Both the position numbers and the translations under genes were made by a program. Of a stretch of 64,000 nucleotides of DNA, positions 1 through 10,526 are shown in pieces. The notes below the pieces were generated by a model. The model saw nothing but the letters and a program-made list of their open reading frames with translations, was not told the origin of the DNA and did no database searches. The stretch comes from Serpula lacrymans var. lacrymans S7.9 (Eukaryota > Basidiomycota > Agaricomycetes > Boletales > Serpulaceae). Each line of letters starts with the position of its first letter. The first letter of the stretch is position 1. The stretch spans positions 1,212,869 through 1,276,868 of the forward strand of contig NW_006763298.1 of NCBI RefSeq assembly GCF_000218685.1, written 5' to 3'.

Positions 1-114
1 CCCGTAGTTGGTGCTGTTGAACCTGACATCATTATACAGCATCGAGATGGTGGAGTCGTACAGGAATTACCACCTCCATATCGCGACAGAGTTGGTGTTC
101 AGTCAATCAGATGA
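1..114 (+). CDS. C-terminal end of an unidentified protein (5' part outside window)
   Basis: The frame is open from base 1 and reads 37 codons to a TGA at 112-114. The tail is hydrophilic and proline-rich, with a stretch reading ELPPPY followed by arginines. Such acidic or proline-rich tails are common at the cytoplasmic end of fungal single-pass membrane proteins, but that resemblance is only an impression. No domain can be named from 37 residues. The next gene runs on the opposite strand and ends at 382, so the two genes converge. This could also be a chance open frame at the window edge. Confidence 0.5.
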   Translation, partial: PVVGAVEPDIIIQHRDGGVVQELPPPYRDRVGVQSIR

Positions 115-381
115 CGTTTTGACCACGAGAATTTAATGTTTATTTTTATATACGTGTGCATGTCGCCCAGGTCTGTTATTGACGTCACAGCATTATTCGT
201 ACATACGTTTCATCTTTTGTATTCGTAACTTTACACCCAAACCCGCTAGTCGTACTGTATTTCAACTATCGTGCTTCGATTCGATCTAACATAGTACTGC
301 AGAGCAAGGTTCTATCTGTACTCCACGATACATGTTGTTCTGCGCCTGGTGTTGTCTGCAAACAAAAAGCTGAACCTAACA

Positions 382-1467
382 TTACTGTGTTTGCGCTCCG
401 TATCCTCTGATTCCCTCAGCAAATGACCATGAGGTGTCGAGCTGGATAGACTCCGAAATGTTCACGCCGACACTGGTCACGGTGGCAATTTGGAACTAAG
501 AAACAATGATCGCAGTTAGAGCTAGACTGTTTCAGGTATAAGCCGCCGGCGGCTCACTTTGTTCAAACTGCGTGCATCTCTGTAAAATAGGACCCGCATA
601 CTATCCTCAATGATTTTACGTGCTTCCTCCTCCGTTAGTACATCTTCTCTGCCTTCCACTGCCTTGCGCAGTAGTGGCTGAGCTATATATGCACCATACC
701 CAGTAGCTAGGGTAGATGCAGAGTACGTAGTCCCTAGAAGGTCGACGTAGGAGAGGAATCTATATGAAAATCGTTTCTGCCTAATTCATGTCGACGATGT
801 AACATAACAACTCACCTCTTTCCATCCTTATAGCCGCCAACAATCAGGGAATTCCACAAAGGGTTCATCTTGGATCTTCGTGCATACATGACATGCGACA
901 TGTACTCGTGGATTTCTGCAGGGCCGAGATTATGGCCATCCTGACAAGTAAATTCGTCGATCGACAGTTGCTCCAGCATGTGTTGTATATATTGAAAGTC
1001 GGACATGTCTCCTCCTGCACCGAGGACCGTATATTGGCCTACAGGATGTAGACGCTGAACATCCTTGAATCGTGCGAGTGAACCGTACGACGCTATATCC
1101 CATTATGATCGTAAGTCACGATAAGAACTCGCAGTTAGAACTGAATGCGAGGTTCACCGAGATTGTCTGCTGCCATCATAATTCCGTCCTTGTACTTGAT
1201 AGCTAGCACACTCGTACCGGTAACGATAGGCTGCCTAGAAGATTATCTGAGGCATGTGTGATAGAATAGGATATGATATATGCTCACTGTGTCCGCTGTA
1301 CAGCGTCAGCGAAAGCGTCTTGGTGACCATTGTATGGACGTTGAGGGATGGGGTGAGTGCCATACGCGTCGTAGGCGTCGTTTCTCTGCAATACATGTCA
1401 AAAACATAATATATAAAGACATTGAAATACATACCGGTCGTCCCCAGTTTGTAGGAAAGTGATCCAT
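382..1467 (-). CDS. PRE4: Proteasome subunit beta type-4 (beta-7, PRE4/PSMB4)
   Basis: Non-catalytic beta-7 subunit of the 20S proteasome, part of the inner beta ring in nucleus and cytosol. Read as spliced exons on the minus strand. The start [11 protein letters not shown] (ATG at 1467) leads to a short proline-rich propeptide, then [10 protein letters not shown], then [14 protein letters not shown] across an intron. Next come [10 protein letters not shown] and [17 protein letters not shown], both hallmark PSMB4 blocks. [12 protein letters not shown] and the last exon [11 protein letters not shown] follow, ending in a TAA at 382-384. At least five GT-AG introns are needed, and all junctions keep family motifs in frame. 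As expected for beta-7, the residue at the mature N-terminus is not in a T-T-x-x-G active-site context. A second proteasome gene, PUP1, lies 27 kb away. Identity is secure; exact intron edges are inferred. Confidence 0.93.
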
Positions 1468-1711
1468 GGTTGTTTTGTGGAAGTGTGAAGAAAAGGAGCA
1501 CGTACTCGTGACAGTCTGCCTTCACGTCTGAATGAACGCGCAAGCCAAGTGCGCGAATGGCGATTACGTAATCGTATCCAAAGTAGCAGCCTATAGAACT
1601 GAAAAATAATATCGTATCGCAGGACTATGGAAGTCATTTGAAAAAAAGCAGAGATCATCCCAAGATCATCCCATTTATTACAAGAAAATATACACTGGAA
1701 TATTAAACGGC

Positions 1712-3036
1712 TTATGACCGGGATATGTTCTGATATTGTAGGCTAGCGCTCTCATACTCCGACAAAAACAACTGCTCTTTCTTTTGCACTAAAAACCTAA
1801 AGAATTGTTAATCGAAGAATATAAAATTGCAGGGAATGCACTGACAACAGTAATTCATTCACGTAATCTCGTACTATTCCTACAGATTCTGTATCCATCG
1901 TCGAGCTCGCCACCATTTGTGGGAGGCTCACTTGGAGCAAGTAAGTAAAGGACTTCCAACCAGTACCATATGATTAGACGTACCCATCATGCGAAGGAAG
2001 TGTTCTGCTCCGTAAATTGCACTCATTTCCTTCTCCTGACCCATCTGCACTTTGGGTCCAGTAACGTACTGCTTCCGTATCTCAGCGTACTGTGGTCGTT
2101 CGAATCGGTAAAGGAGATTTGCTCCCAGTGAGCGGTCGAAATAAACTTGTAGTCCAGATATTATCGTAGGTAAAACGACGTCAGGTTCCCGGAGGCTATG
2201 GGAATGTTTGTTTTTGTCAATAGTCAGTTGTAGCAGAACGTCAAAAACTTACTTATGTGCTTTATCCGAGGACATGACATGATCCTTGAATTCTTGTAGT
2301 ATTTCGAGTACAGTGGGACTCCGAGGTAGCGAGACCAACTGTTCTCTTACTTCAGTTAAACACACATAGAGCATTTACTAGAAATGAGGAGGGCATGTAC
2401 CTGATTATTCTTTGTCACTGCCTCCCAATCATCAACAAGCAAAACCTTGAGTATTTCTGGTACGTTCAGTTTCATGTCAGGTCGTTTGCTGCTGTCATCC
2501 TAGTAATGATAAGCACAACGACCCCCCGCAAAAGTAGAAGAAGAAAAAAAAGGGGGGGGGGGGGGGGGGGGGGGATGCATACCTCCTCTCGACCTCGTTT
2601 TGTCCCTCGTGATCCATCTTTCCTCCCTAGCCCACTTGATCGCGATGAACTACCGTCCTTGATCCCCCCACTCCCACCAGTATGCGACTTGTTTTTAGAC
2701 GATGATGCCGCAGACGAATTGACGGCAGTGGCTTGTGCTTGCAGTGCTTTTTGCAGTGCGACGTTCGTTTCGTTGAACTTCAGAACACGTTGGATAGGGA
2801 CCCATTCATCCCAGCTGAAGTGACGCAGATACTCCCTTTAGGCAACGAACAGCTTCCAATGAGAGGGACGCTCACGTTTGTTTCCAGCCCTTATAATGCA
2901 CGAAAAAATGTGGGCCAACAGTACCCAGTTTCGTGTTCGATTCGTCCCATGTTTCTGTCTTGAGTATTTTCGCCTCGTATACCAGAGGCCCATGGTAGCA
3001 GAGTACACGCTCATTTGGAGAGTATGATATCGACAT
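1712..3036 (-). CDS. EAF3: Chromatin modification-related protein EAF3 / MRG15 (chromodomain + MRG domain)
   Basis: Subunit of the NuA4 acetyltransferase and Rpd3S deacetylase complexes that reads H3K36 methylation. The start MSISYSPNERVLCYHGPLVY (ATG at 3036) opens a chromo-barrel domain, with HYKGWKQ joined across an intron to TWDEWVPIQRVLKF. A low-complexity Ser/Gly/Lys/Arg linker follows. The MRG domain begins near VPEILKVLLVDDWEAVTKNN and includes YFDRSLGANLLYRFERPQYA and a divergent end. The last exon finishes KKEQLFLSEYESASLQYQN, with a TAA at 1712-1714. Five or more introns are needed. The intron after the linker contains a run of 23 C on the coding strand close to its donor. The gene is divergent from nothing; its upstream neighbour CK1 is on the same strand. 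Confidence 0.92.
2552..2574. repeat. 23-bp poly-G homopolymer inside an EAF3 intron
   Basis: An uninterrupted run of 23 G on the plus strand (C on the coding strand), preceded by an A-rich stretch. It begins about ten bases inside the intron donor GTATGC of EAF3. Its length could be inaccurate in an assembly. Confidence 0.95.
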
Positions 3037-3571
3037 CACTACTACCAGTATATGCCAGATAATAATGCAGGGCTAAACTGGTGCAAAGCGGCCGCGTCGG
3101 TACTACTATCTCACTGCCAATGGTCGCATTCCAGGCTAGAGGTTATGTAATGAGGTTCCGTGTAATACTACAGTAAGAGAGTCTTTGAATACAAGGCAAG
3201 AGAAGAACAGCATATTTCTCCATGCATACAACATACATCATAACATACAGCACGGAACAGGACACATAAAAATGCACGAAAAAGCAGCTTCTTTACATCC
3301 AGGGAGACCCCTCTTTCACAACTCAAGGACCGGCCAAAGTGCCGATCATTCAAACGCAGTTCCCCCGAGTTCCTCACGTACAACGTGTGGATGCACGAGG
3401 CATGCACATCGACGAGATTTGGTGAAAATACAAAACAGTTTCCCATTTGGGTCCATCTATGAGCCTCGTTCAAAACATGTGCAGTAGCCTGGAAATAGAA
3501 GACTAACCTCATGGTATCTGAGACGTTATGGGCGGCCGATGTAGACCTAAAGGTTGGTGTAAAAAAATGCC

Positions 3572-4964
3572 CTAATCACATAAAGTGGTAATCCAAGCGT
3601 CATAGCGGCCTGATATCCTGACAGGGTCTGTATCGCAGTCTACGTAATTTTGCTGCATGGTCAATTGAAGGTCTCGACATCTAACGCTTGGTGAGGCTGT
3701 AGCCGCGTGTCCTAGTTCGGAACCTGTGAAAGAATATAAGTTGGAACCTTCAATATTCTTCTCGAACGTACCGTCGCTCTGCCTGTTTCATATTTTAACA
3801 AGTCATACATGTCACCGACGTGCATTGCACGCCTCACAGAACCTCTTCTTCACTTTTTCGTTTCCAAGAGTCCAATCATACACATTGTCGTAATCAATTC
3901 CCTTCTTTTTCGCTAAACCTCTGAATAAAGCCCGCAATCCATCATAGTCGGGAAGGTCTTCAAACTCGAGACCTCGTGCGTATTTATACAGTACATCGAA
4001 TTCGATGGGCAGACCGACGGTGAGCAAGGACTCCACTTCAATTTTCTTGTCCCGTATCGCATCCCATGTTTCAGACACGGTGGATCCTTTTATCCTTCTC
4101 CAAGGAAGTGTGCCACGGATGAAATAAACAAGCATGTATGCAAGTGACTCCAGATCGTCTCGACGCGAGCATTCTAAGTAGAACGCTCAGGGTCAGTCCG
4201 AATAATGACGAAACAAGTATGCTTACCGATCCCACGATGAGTATTGATTGCAGCAAAAAGCGAGGTGCCAACGCCATGCTGATTGTCTTGTTTGTACGGA
4301 ACATGCGAGCCGGTCCTGGGATCACGAAACTTTTTCGCAAGTCCAAAGTCAATGACATTCACTAGGTCAGTGGCTTTATCCGTGCCCATAACGAAGTTGG
4401 CAGGTTTCACATCGCGATGAACGAAATCTCGAGAATGAATGAATTCGATGCGTGATATCTACAGATGGTAAAAGAGAAATTAGGACGAAGAAGTCAAACG
4501 CAGTTATAGAGGCCCTTGGTAGCTTCAAGCAGCAATTTCCACACATGGGTGTGAGAAGACTTACAAGCTGGTCAGCCAACATCAACGTGGTCTTCAGTGT
4601 AAAATGCCGGTTGCACATTTTGAAAAGGTCCTCCAAGGATGGTCCCAATAGGTCGATGACCATGACATTGTAGTCACCCTGCTTTCCAGACCACATTATC
4701 CATGGAACGCCCGGACCCCCCATCAAAGTCTTGTAAATTCTTGACTCTTGTTTCAGTGGACTGTTTCTAGCTATCGCCGGCTCCAACTTGATGGCCACTT
4801 CCTTGCCAGCTATCGTATGCACACCAAGAAAGACAGTACCTTTTCCCAAGACATAAAGCGTGTCAGGGCAAAGGAGGATGAAAAGCGCGCGCATCCAACG
4901 TACCACATCCCCCAATGGCGATTTCTTCCTCGAGCCTATATTTTCCCCCAAATGTGAAATCCAT
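3572..4964 (-). CDS. Casein kinase I family serine/threonine kinase (HRR25/CK1-delta-like, divergent)
   Basis: Minus-strand kinase starting [16 protein letters not shown] (ATG at 4964). Landmarks in order are the catalytic lysine in [62 protein letters not shown] and [16 protein letters not shown], all diagnostic of CK1. The glycine loop is unusual: AIGGCG replaces the usual GxGSFG, so the first loop glycine is alanine and the phenylalanine is cysteine. The kinase core ends near FCEACNARR, where an unspliced reading stops at 3812. I extend to a TAG at 3572-3574. This uses an 11-nt exon (3772-3782) between a very short 33-bp intron and a normal intron, leading into a 60-residue open tail beginning [15 protein letters not shown]. 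The tail is the least certain part. An upstream in-frame ATG near 5126 was not used because it adds non-conserved sequence. Confidence 0.8.
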
Positions 4965-7244
4965 GATGGCAATATCTACAGAAAGAAATGTCAATAGCGT
5001 GTCATAGTCATAATATGATATTTGCATACTAATTAGTGTGTTCAGCTGGTGATCGTGGCTTGCGACGCGAGAAGACAGGAGTGGGGAGAAGAGAGCACGC
5101 CTGGAGGCGGATGTGTGGCGCTTCATGTTGAAAAGCCCGCGTTAGGTAAGCATCGGCAAAGCGGCGGATAGTTTTCGCGGAGTTCCTTGGGTCGGAATTG
5201 CGGGATGTTGCCTATTGTTATCCTCCAAAGGTCTCAGTTTGCCGTTCATTCCAACAGTGCAGTTTTAATGGAACAATACTGTCGAGCTGACATTCGCGGC
5301 TCATTTATCTGTTCTCAGTGCGAGTGAAACTGTAGATATTCCTTATCTCTCTTAGATCATATCGCCGCGATGTATCGAAGCCAATCAAGCCACCAAAATG
5401 CTTATGGATATTGATTCAGAAGTCCCTTAGTATGGTCGTCCATTTTTGCAGCTCAAAAGCCGTTGGTAACTACTTGTTCAGGTCGAGACTCATCGCAGGG
5501 AAACACGCGTCAAATAATATGGATACATCAATCATCGATCATCGACCCCGTTGCCACCGGTATTCATCCTACGGCTTCTTATTCCTGCTCTCGCTGACCG
5601 CTTTCTCTATTCAAAGTTAACGCAGCCTGTTATAAGTTGATTATCGCTGAATTTATCGCCGAAAATGTACTCCTGAGGATCAACTTACTTCGATCTAGAT
5701 TCATAGTGAGAGTACTACCTTTTGTATCAGAAAGAATAGGTTTGTTGTTGTCGTCCAAGGAACAAGAACATATTTTTGACAACTTTATCCTCTCTTTTAG
5801 CGGTAATTATTGAATTCTGTCCTCTAAGTGCAGTAAAATGGAATACTCTCGAGGTCGTGTGCATTACAGGACTACAGTCATGATGCTCTCGACATCACAA
5901 GTAGTGTGAGTGCTTTACTCAAAAGATATTTTGCTATTTTGCTCCTCTAAACGATTCTGCTGGAGTTTAACCATACTGTTTGCCTTCGTTTCGCTTGCTA
6001 TGTGCGTTAGGTCACCGGCAGCGCCTCATCTCGTGGTAAGTGGTGAAGCATCACTACGGCAGGTGTATTTTAAGCTTACAACGTGCACGATAGCATCTCT
6101 TTTGCAGAGGTATGCCAGATATCGAAGTTTGAAACAACATGACCATTACGGTCGGACAATGTAGCGCTGAAGACCTACAGTTGTTCCCTTTCTAACGGAA
6201 AGATGGCGCCTGCTCGAGTTCTGGATATTTTTTCTCCACCCAAGGATCCATACACCTCGTGCAGCTGAAAATTGCGTTTATTTTCTCGTGGCACTCCCAA
6301 TCCCCTTCCTCCTATCTCTGAGCATCGCAGTGCTATTTGCTATACAATTGAGATCTATTTTGGGGTAAATACCACGCGCATGTCCTTTTTCCGCATTTCA
6401 AGGACTATTGTATGGTACGTGTAACGTATGCTTTGTCAACCTCAGCCCTGAACCATTCGAATACTGCTGGAAAAATCTAGTAAATATAAACGTGACATTT
6501 TATTTGTTCAAGATCTTTTGACGTCTCTTTATAGTCAGTGATCGCTCGGAGCTCTGAAACGGTTTGTTTTCCTCCTGTGCAGCTTGTTGAATCAGTTGGA
6601 TTATGCTTACCTCCCTCCAAAGCTTGGATAGTTGGGTATGCCATCCCTAATTGTTTGATCATAATATACTTATGATCGTATTAGTGTCGGTCACTCTTGA
6701 ACAAATTCCAATGTCCTACTGAATGTACAGCCTTTCAGGCAAGTCAATGAGCGTTCATCTATCGATAAGAGTCTTATCATATTGACATGTTCAGATGTAT
6801 ATGGTATAATTGTTCTTGCAAATCATCATATCCCTTCTGCTGTTCCCGTTCAATGTGGCCTAACTTTAGAGATTTGTTGTATTCCTTGTCGATTCTAGCC
6901 AGTTTTCTAATAGCTAAGCGTAGTTCGGTTTTTGAATAGAGTCAAAACAAAGGCTCAGACATATCACAAGGTCCACGTATGCATTTGGAAGTGTTTCATT
7001 CTCCCAAACGGAACCTCAGAGTTCAAATCAGTAAACAGCCAGGAGAACTGAATGTGTGAACGGTTATCTCAATGGTCCGACCTATTTTCCGTTGATTCTC
7101 AGGTCTAGGCCGTCTAGAGCACACACGTTGCCCTTCTTTTTCTCTTGTTCATACAAAACGAAAAGGAACCGTGGCGGATAAACCATTCAAGTTTAAAGTC
7201 CAGCACCGCACCTAACAAGAGCATGTAACTTCTCTGTGCCGTTC
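4965..7244. other. Roughly 2.3 kb with no recognisable gene
   Basis: Only short open frames (60-84 codons) occur on either strand and none shows a family motif or a convincing spliced extension. One at 5910-6164 (+) contains a hydrophobic stretch but no other support. The left end must hold the CK1 promoter. The right end grades into the first unit of the tandem duplication. Confidence 0.6.
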
Positions 7245-7860
7245 TGTGAGCTTGAAAATCCTTAGAGAATGTCCATATTTCTTAGATCACTTCCTGAGGA
7301 CATCTTGGAAGGTCTATTTCAGTCTAGGCAGGTCAAGACGATCGTACCTTTGAAAATTCCAGCATCGCCAGCAATGTCAAGTACGCCTACTGGTAGTGCT
7401 TACTGCGTTCGTTCGTCTAGAACTGGTATCCTGTATCCCAGATGCTAACCATTCAGCAGGAAGTCGATCCCTCCTGGCGATCTAGAGCGTCGAGTGCCTT
7501 TTTCTGAGTACTCGGGTCCTGCTGACCTGGCGCTCGGATAGTGGTATGTCTTTCCCAATACCTCACGCCTCTGGCATGGATGAACGTGACGCATCAAAGA
7601 GTTACAGGAACACGCAGTCATGACAAGGGAAGAACTTGAAACACCTTCAGCGCATCCATTATCCTGTGGATAGTGTTCTACTCATCAAGCTCCGAGTGAA
7701 ACGAGCTAATCCTATGATATAGAAAGGAAAAACGCAATGTACCAGACTGCAGACATCTAATTGACTGGCCATGGACACTTGGCTCTAGTATCAGTACCAG
7801 TTATTCAAACTATTCCCGACTATCAATGTATCGCTGCAATCTCGATCTTCATTATCACAA

Positions 7861-7874
7861 GGACCCGAAGGTCC
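7861..7874. promoter_or_regulatory. Palindromic element GGACC-CGAA-GGTCC upstream of secreted-protein copy 1
   Basis: A 5+4+5 inverted repeat about 270 bp upstream of the ATG. It is kept identically in both duplication units and is embedded in about 30 bp of shared sequence. A protein-binding site is an inference. Confidence 0.45.
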
Positions 7875-8059
7875 ACTTCTCATGTCATGTCTGGCGGCGT
7901 TGGTGCGGTAGGTACATCTGCCAGCATTACACTGATGGCTCGAGAACGCAGGTACATGGCTTCCTTCCATTACGGATTTTTTTAGCTATATGGGCGGCCA
8001 CGGCCCCTGGTCCAGTCTGGTTGATCTCATGCCTGTAAAGTCAAGCGCTTTGTTCTGCG

Positions 8060-8067
8060 TATAAATT
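8060..8067 (+). promoter_or_regulatory. TATA box of copy 1
   Basis: TATAAATT lies 72 bp upstream of the ATG at 8132 and is shared in position with the TATAAAA of copy 2. Confidence 0.55.
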
Positions 8068-8131
8068 CTACTCGGCATTCACAAAGTATTCAACTCACTG
8101 GAGTTATACATTTGCACTCGTGTTATCTAAT

Positions 8132-9030
8132 ATGTTCCCCGGAAATAAGGTCCAGCTCATGTCGGCAACTTTCTTGTTGGCTCTTTTGTCATCTCCTACG
8201 GTGGCAACTATCGCAGGTGAGATAATGGCTATATTTGAGATCAAAGTCTACAACTGACCCTATAATCTGCAGGCCGCTCAAGCGGAGAGGCTACCTGTGA
8301 TGATGCCGAAGTGGTGAGCAGCACCACCATCTCGGTGAACGGCAAGGAAGTGGTCCATACCACCTATTCTTGCCCTTCCATCGCTCGCCGAGGTATTATA
8401 TGTCGTCTCTGTTTGGTCTGATCCGCTAAACATAAAACAGCAACCAGGGACCTTCCGACCTATGTCTGTGGTCAACTTTGTAAGTATCTTGTATACAGCC
8501 GTGATGAATGTGTGTTTGACAAAAGGTACTATTTCAGGTGATTACGCATGCAGTGCCCCTGCCTCGAATCCGCTACCCCCAATCAGCGAGGATTGCGGCA
8601 TGATTCAAGATGCAATTCTGCTGTATGCAGGAAGCATTGGTACGAATCGCTTGTATGCATAATGATACTTCTTACAGTTAAGCGTTATTATCAGATCCAA
8701 CCTTCGTCGTTGATGCTGGTGGCATTGAACAATTGACTTACGGCACATGTATTTTCTACTTTGGGAATTTGAGTACGGAACCCATTGAGTATTGCTGGGA
8801 CAACCTTGTATGTTATCCTTGCCTCATGCAGCAAATCATTTTTCTGATCTTTAATCATAAGTCTTCCACAGCATCCTCAGGCGAGACAGCTTGTTTCCCT
8901 CCTATTCAACCTGTCCAATCTTTGGCATTGTGTATCCCGTCTTCCGGTGCTTGGGAGGTTGGGTAGGTTGAGTATTTTTTTTGTTATAGTAATGTCATTG
9001 ACACTTATCAACAGAGTGGGGCACTCTTGA
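8132..9030 (+). CDS. Small cysteine-rich secreted protein, copy 1 (in-frame stop, possibly removed by a new intron)
   Basis: Function unknown. It belongs to a family of small secreted cysteine-rich proteins that I recall from Agaricomycetes. Exon 1 encodes a signal peptide (MFPGNKVQLM then a hydrophobic run to TVATIA). Exon 2 carries EVVSSTTISVNGKEVVHTTY. Later exons carry DCGMIQDAILLYAGSI, PTFVVDAGGIEQLTYGTC, EYCWDN and SGAWEVGVGHS, ending in a TGA at 9028-9030. Compared with copy 2, the exon-2 reading hits a TGA at 8419-8421 where copy 2 has a cysteine codon. A 48-bp GT-AG interval (8393-8440) spans this stop and restores the frame if spliced, at the cost of two of twelve cysteines. All other exons are intact, which favours either this rescue or very recent decay. 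The donor of the penultimate intron is unclear by a few bases. Confidence 0.7.
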
Positions 9031-9614
9031 GCATCTAGCATCTCTGAACAGTAAACTAACAAGTCAACTCGGAAAAGGGTCTCCAATTGGAATTTCGTTG
9101 TATATCACTAGAAGCCAGTTGATACAGTATGTACCGACGATGTCAATGGTTGCAGCTCTTGTGAAATTCACGAGTTATGGATCACTGTACACCGATCAAC
9201 TGAAAGCCTGTGTTATTTAGTACCACACCATGAGTGTGAACTGTAAAGTTTATTCAAATCGTTGCTATCAGGTCAACTTCAAGCCACTTTTTTCTCTCCT
9301 TACCAATATGCCGTCCATGCTCGGTGCTAGTCTCCGAGGCAGGTCAGCAGCCACGCTCCCCGCAAGCGACGGATCAGTCTATTTCGAAACTAATGCGACG
9401 GAATGTCAGAATCACGGAGGCAATGCAGAATAGTCGGGAGAATTCAAGTGTGTACTGACGTGTATCTCCATCCAATCGCTTCCCTCCCTCGAAGCACATA
9501 GTCTAGGGCATACACCGGTACATTTCCACCCCGAGTCCTTGTTCACCAGGATCGAATAAACAAATTGAAGTTAAGAAGCTTCACTCAACTAGAACATTAT
9601 GATAAGAGTTCGGT
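9031..9614. other. Spacer between the two duplication units
   Basis: About 580 bp with only short open frames, the longest 67 codons at 9230-9433. No homology between this spacer and the genes is evident. I see no gene here. Confidence 0.5.
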
Positions 9615-10243
9615 GTCCACAAGGAAGCTGAAAACCCTCAGAAAGTGTCCATCTCCGCACTGTTTACTGTCATCTTGGAAGCCTAAGAATGATCGTACCT
9701 CAAAGAATTCCTGCATGCCAACAATTCCAGGTACGCCAGCCTAGTGGGGTAGTGGGGATGCCTGCATTCTTTCATCCAGTAGAGCTGGTAACCATGTTCT
9801 ATCTGCCGAGGCAACCTATCTGAGAGGGTAATAATGTTTCCTTCTGAGATTGAGAGTCACCAACGCTCGCATAATTGTGCCGCGCTGATCTAGGGCCCGT
9901 GCGGTATGTCCGTTTCTAGGCGTCTTCGACACGAATGTACCTGATGTATCAAGGAGTTACAGGAACACGCTGTAATGACAGCTTGAAGGAAAGAGCTTGA
10001 AACATCTTCATCATGCCACAATGGTTAATATCAGTTTTCCTTGTCAAGCTCAACGGGTTAATATTATCAAGCGGGAGGTCAAGGCCTGAGATGTGTTTAT
10101 TATACTGTATATTGTCAGATGCCGCAGTGTTATTCCACATACCCAATCGCCTGAACGTGGAAGCTTAAACTCAACCTCAATATTGGTATGCAAATGAGGG
10201 CTCACTCAGTTTACCAGTGCAATCTCGATCTCGAACATCACAT

Positions 10244-10257
10244 GGACCCGAAGGTCC
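10244..10257. promoter_or_regulatory. Palindromic element GGACC-CGAA-GGTCC upstream of copy 2
   Basis: Identical to the element at 7861-7874 and in the same relative place, about 283 bp before the ATG. Its preservation amid diverged flanking sequence hints at function. Confidence 0.45.
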
Positions 10258-10443
10258 ACTTCTCATGTCATGTTCCACTGGCGGCATTGGTGCGGTAGGT
10301 ACGTCTGTCTGTCACCATCATGATTACACCGATGGCCTGGGGCAACAGGTACATGTCTTCATTGACGGATTTCGCAAGTCTACAGCCCTGGTCTAGTCTT
10401 GTTGATCTCATGCCTATAAGTTCAAGCGCCTCCGTCCTGTGCG

Positions 10444-10450
10444 TATAAAA
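10444..10450 (+). promoter_or_regulatory. TATA box of copy 2
   Basis: TATAAAA lies 83 bp upstream of the ATG at 10527. Confidence 0.55.
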
Positions 10451-10526
10451 TGTGGTGGGCTACCTCGTACGTTTAGCGGGAAATACAGCTCATAGAAGTA
10501 ACAGACTAACATTCAAAACATTAGAT

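Larger units (their letters stand above)
7245..9030 (+). repeat. Tandem segmental duplication, unit 1 (promoter + secreted-protein gene)
   Basis: This stretch aligns by eye with 9615-11420 along its whole length. Upstream blocks shared in order include a GTCCAT block with CATCTTGGAAG, the GATCGTACCT block, GAGTTACAGGAACACGC, the GGACCCGAAGGTCC palindrome with the following CACTTCTCATGTCATG, and a TATA box, then all exons of the gene. Exons are far better conserved than introns and spacers. The left edge is approximate. Confidence 0.85.

Noticed and set aside
2395..2823. 142-codon plus-strand open frame with a polyglycine run
   Set aside because: It is antisense to EAF3 exons, and the glycine run comes from the G23 tract in an intron.
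4863..5126. Upstream in-frame start for casein kinase I
   Set aside because: The added residues are not kinase-like, whereas MDFTFGGKY matches the normal CK1 start.
5910..6164. 84-codon plus-strand frame with a hydrophobic segment
   Set aside because: No signal-peptide order, no partner exons and no family resemblance.
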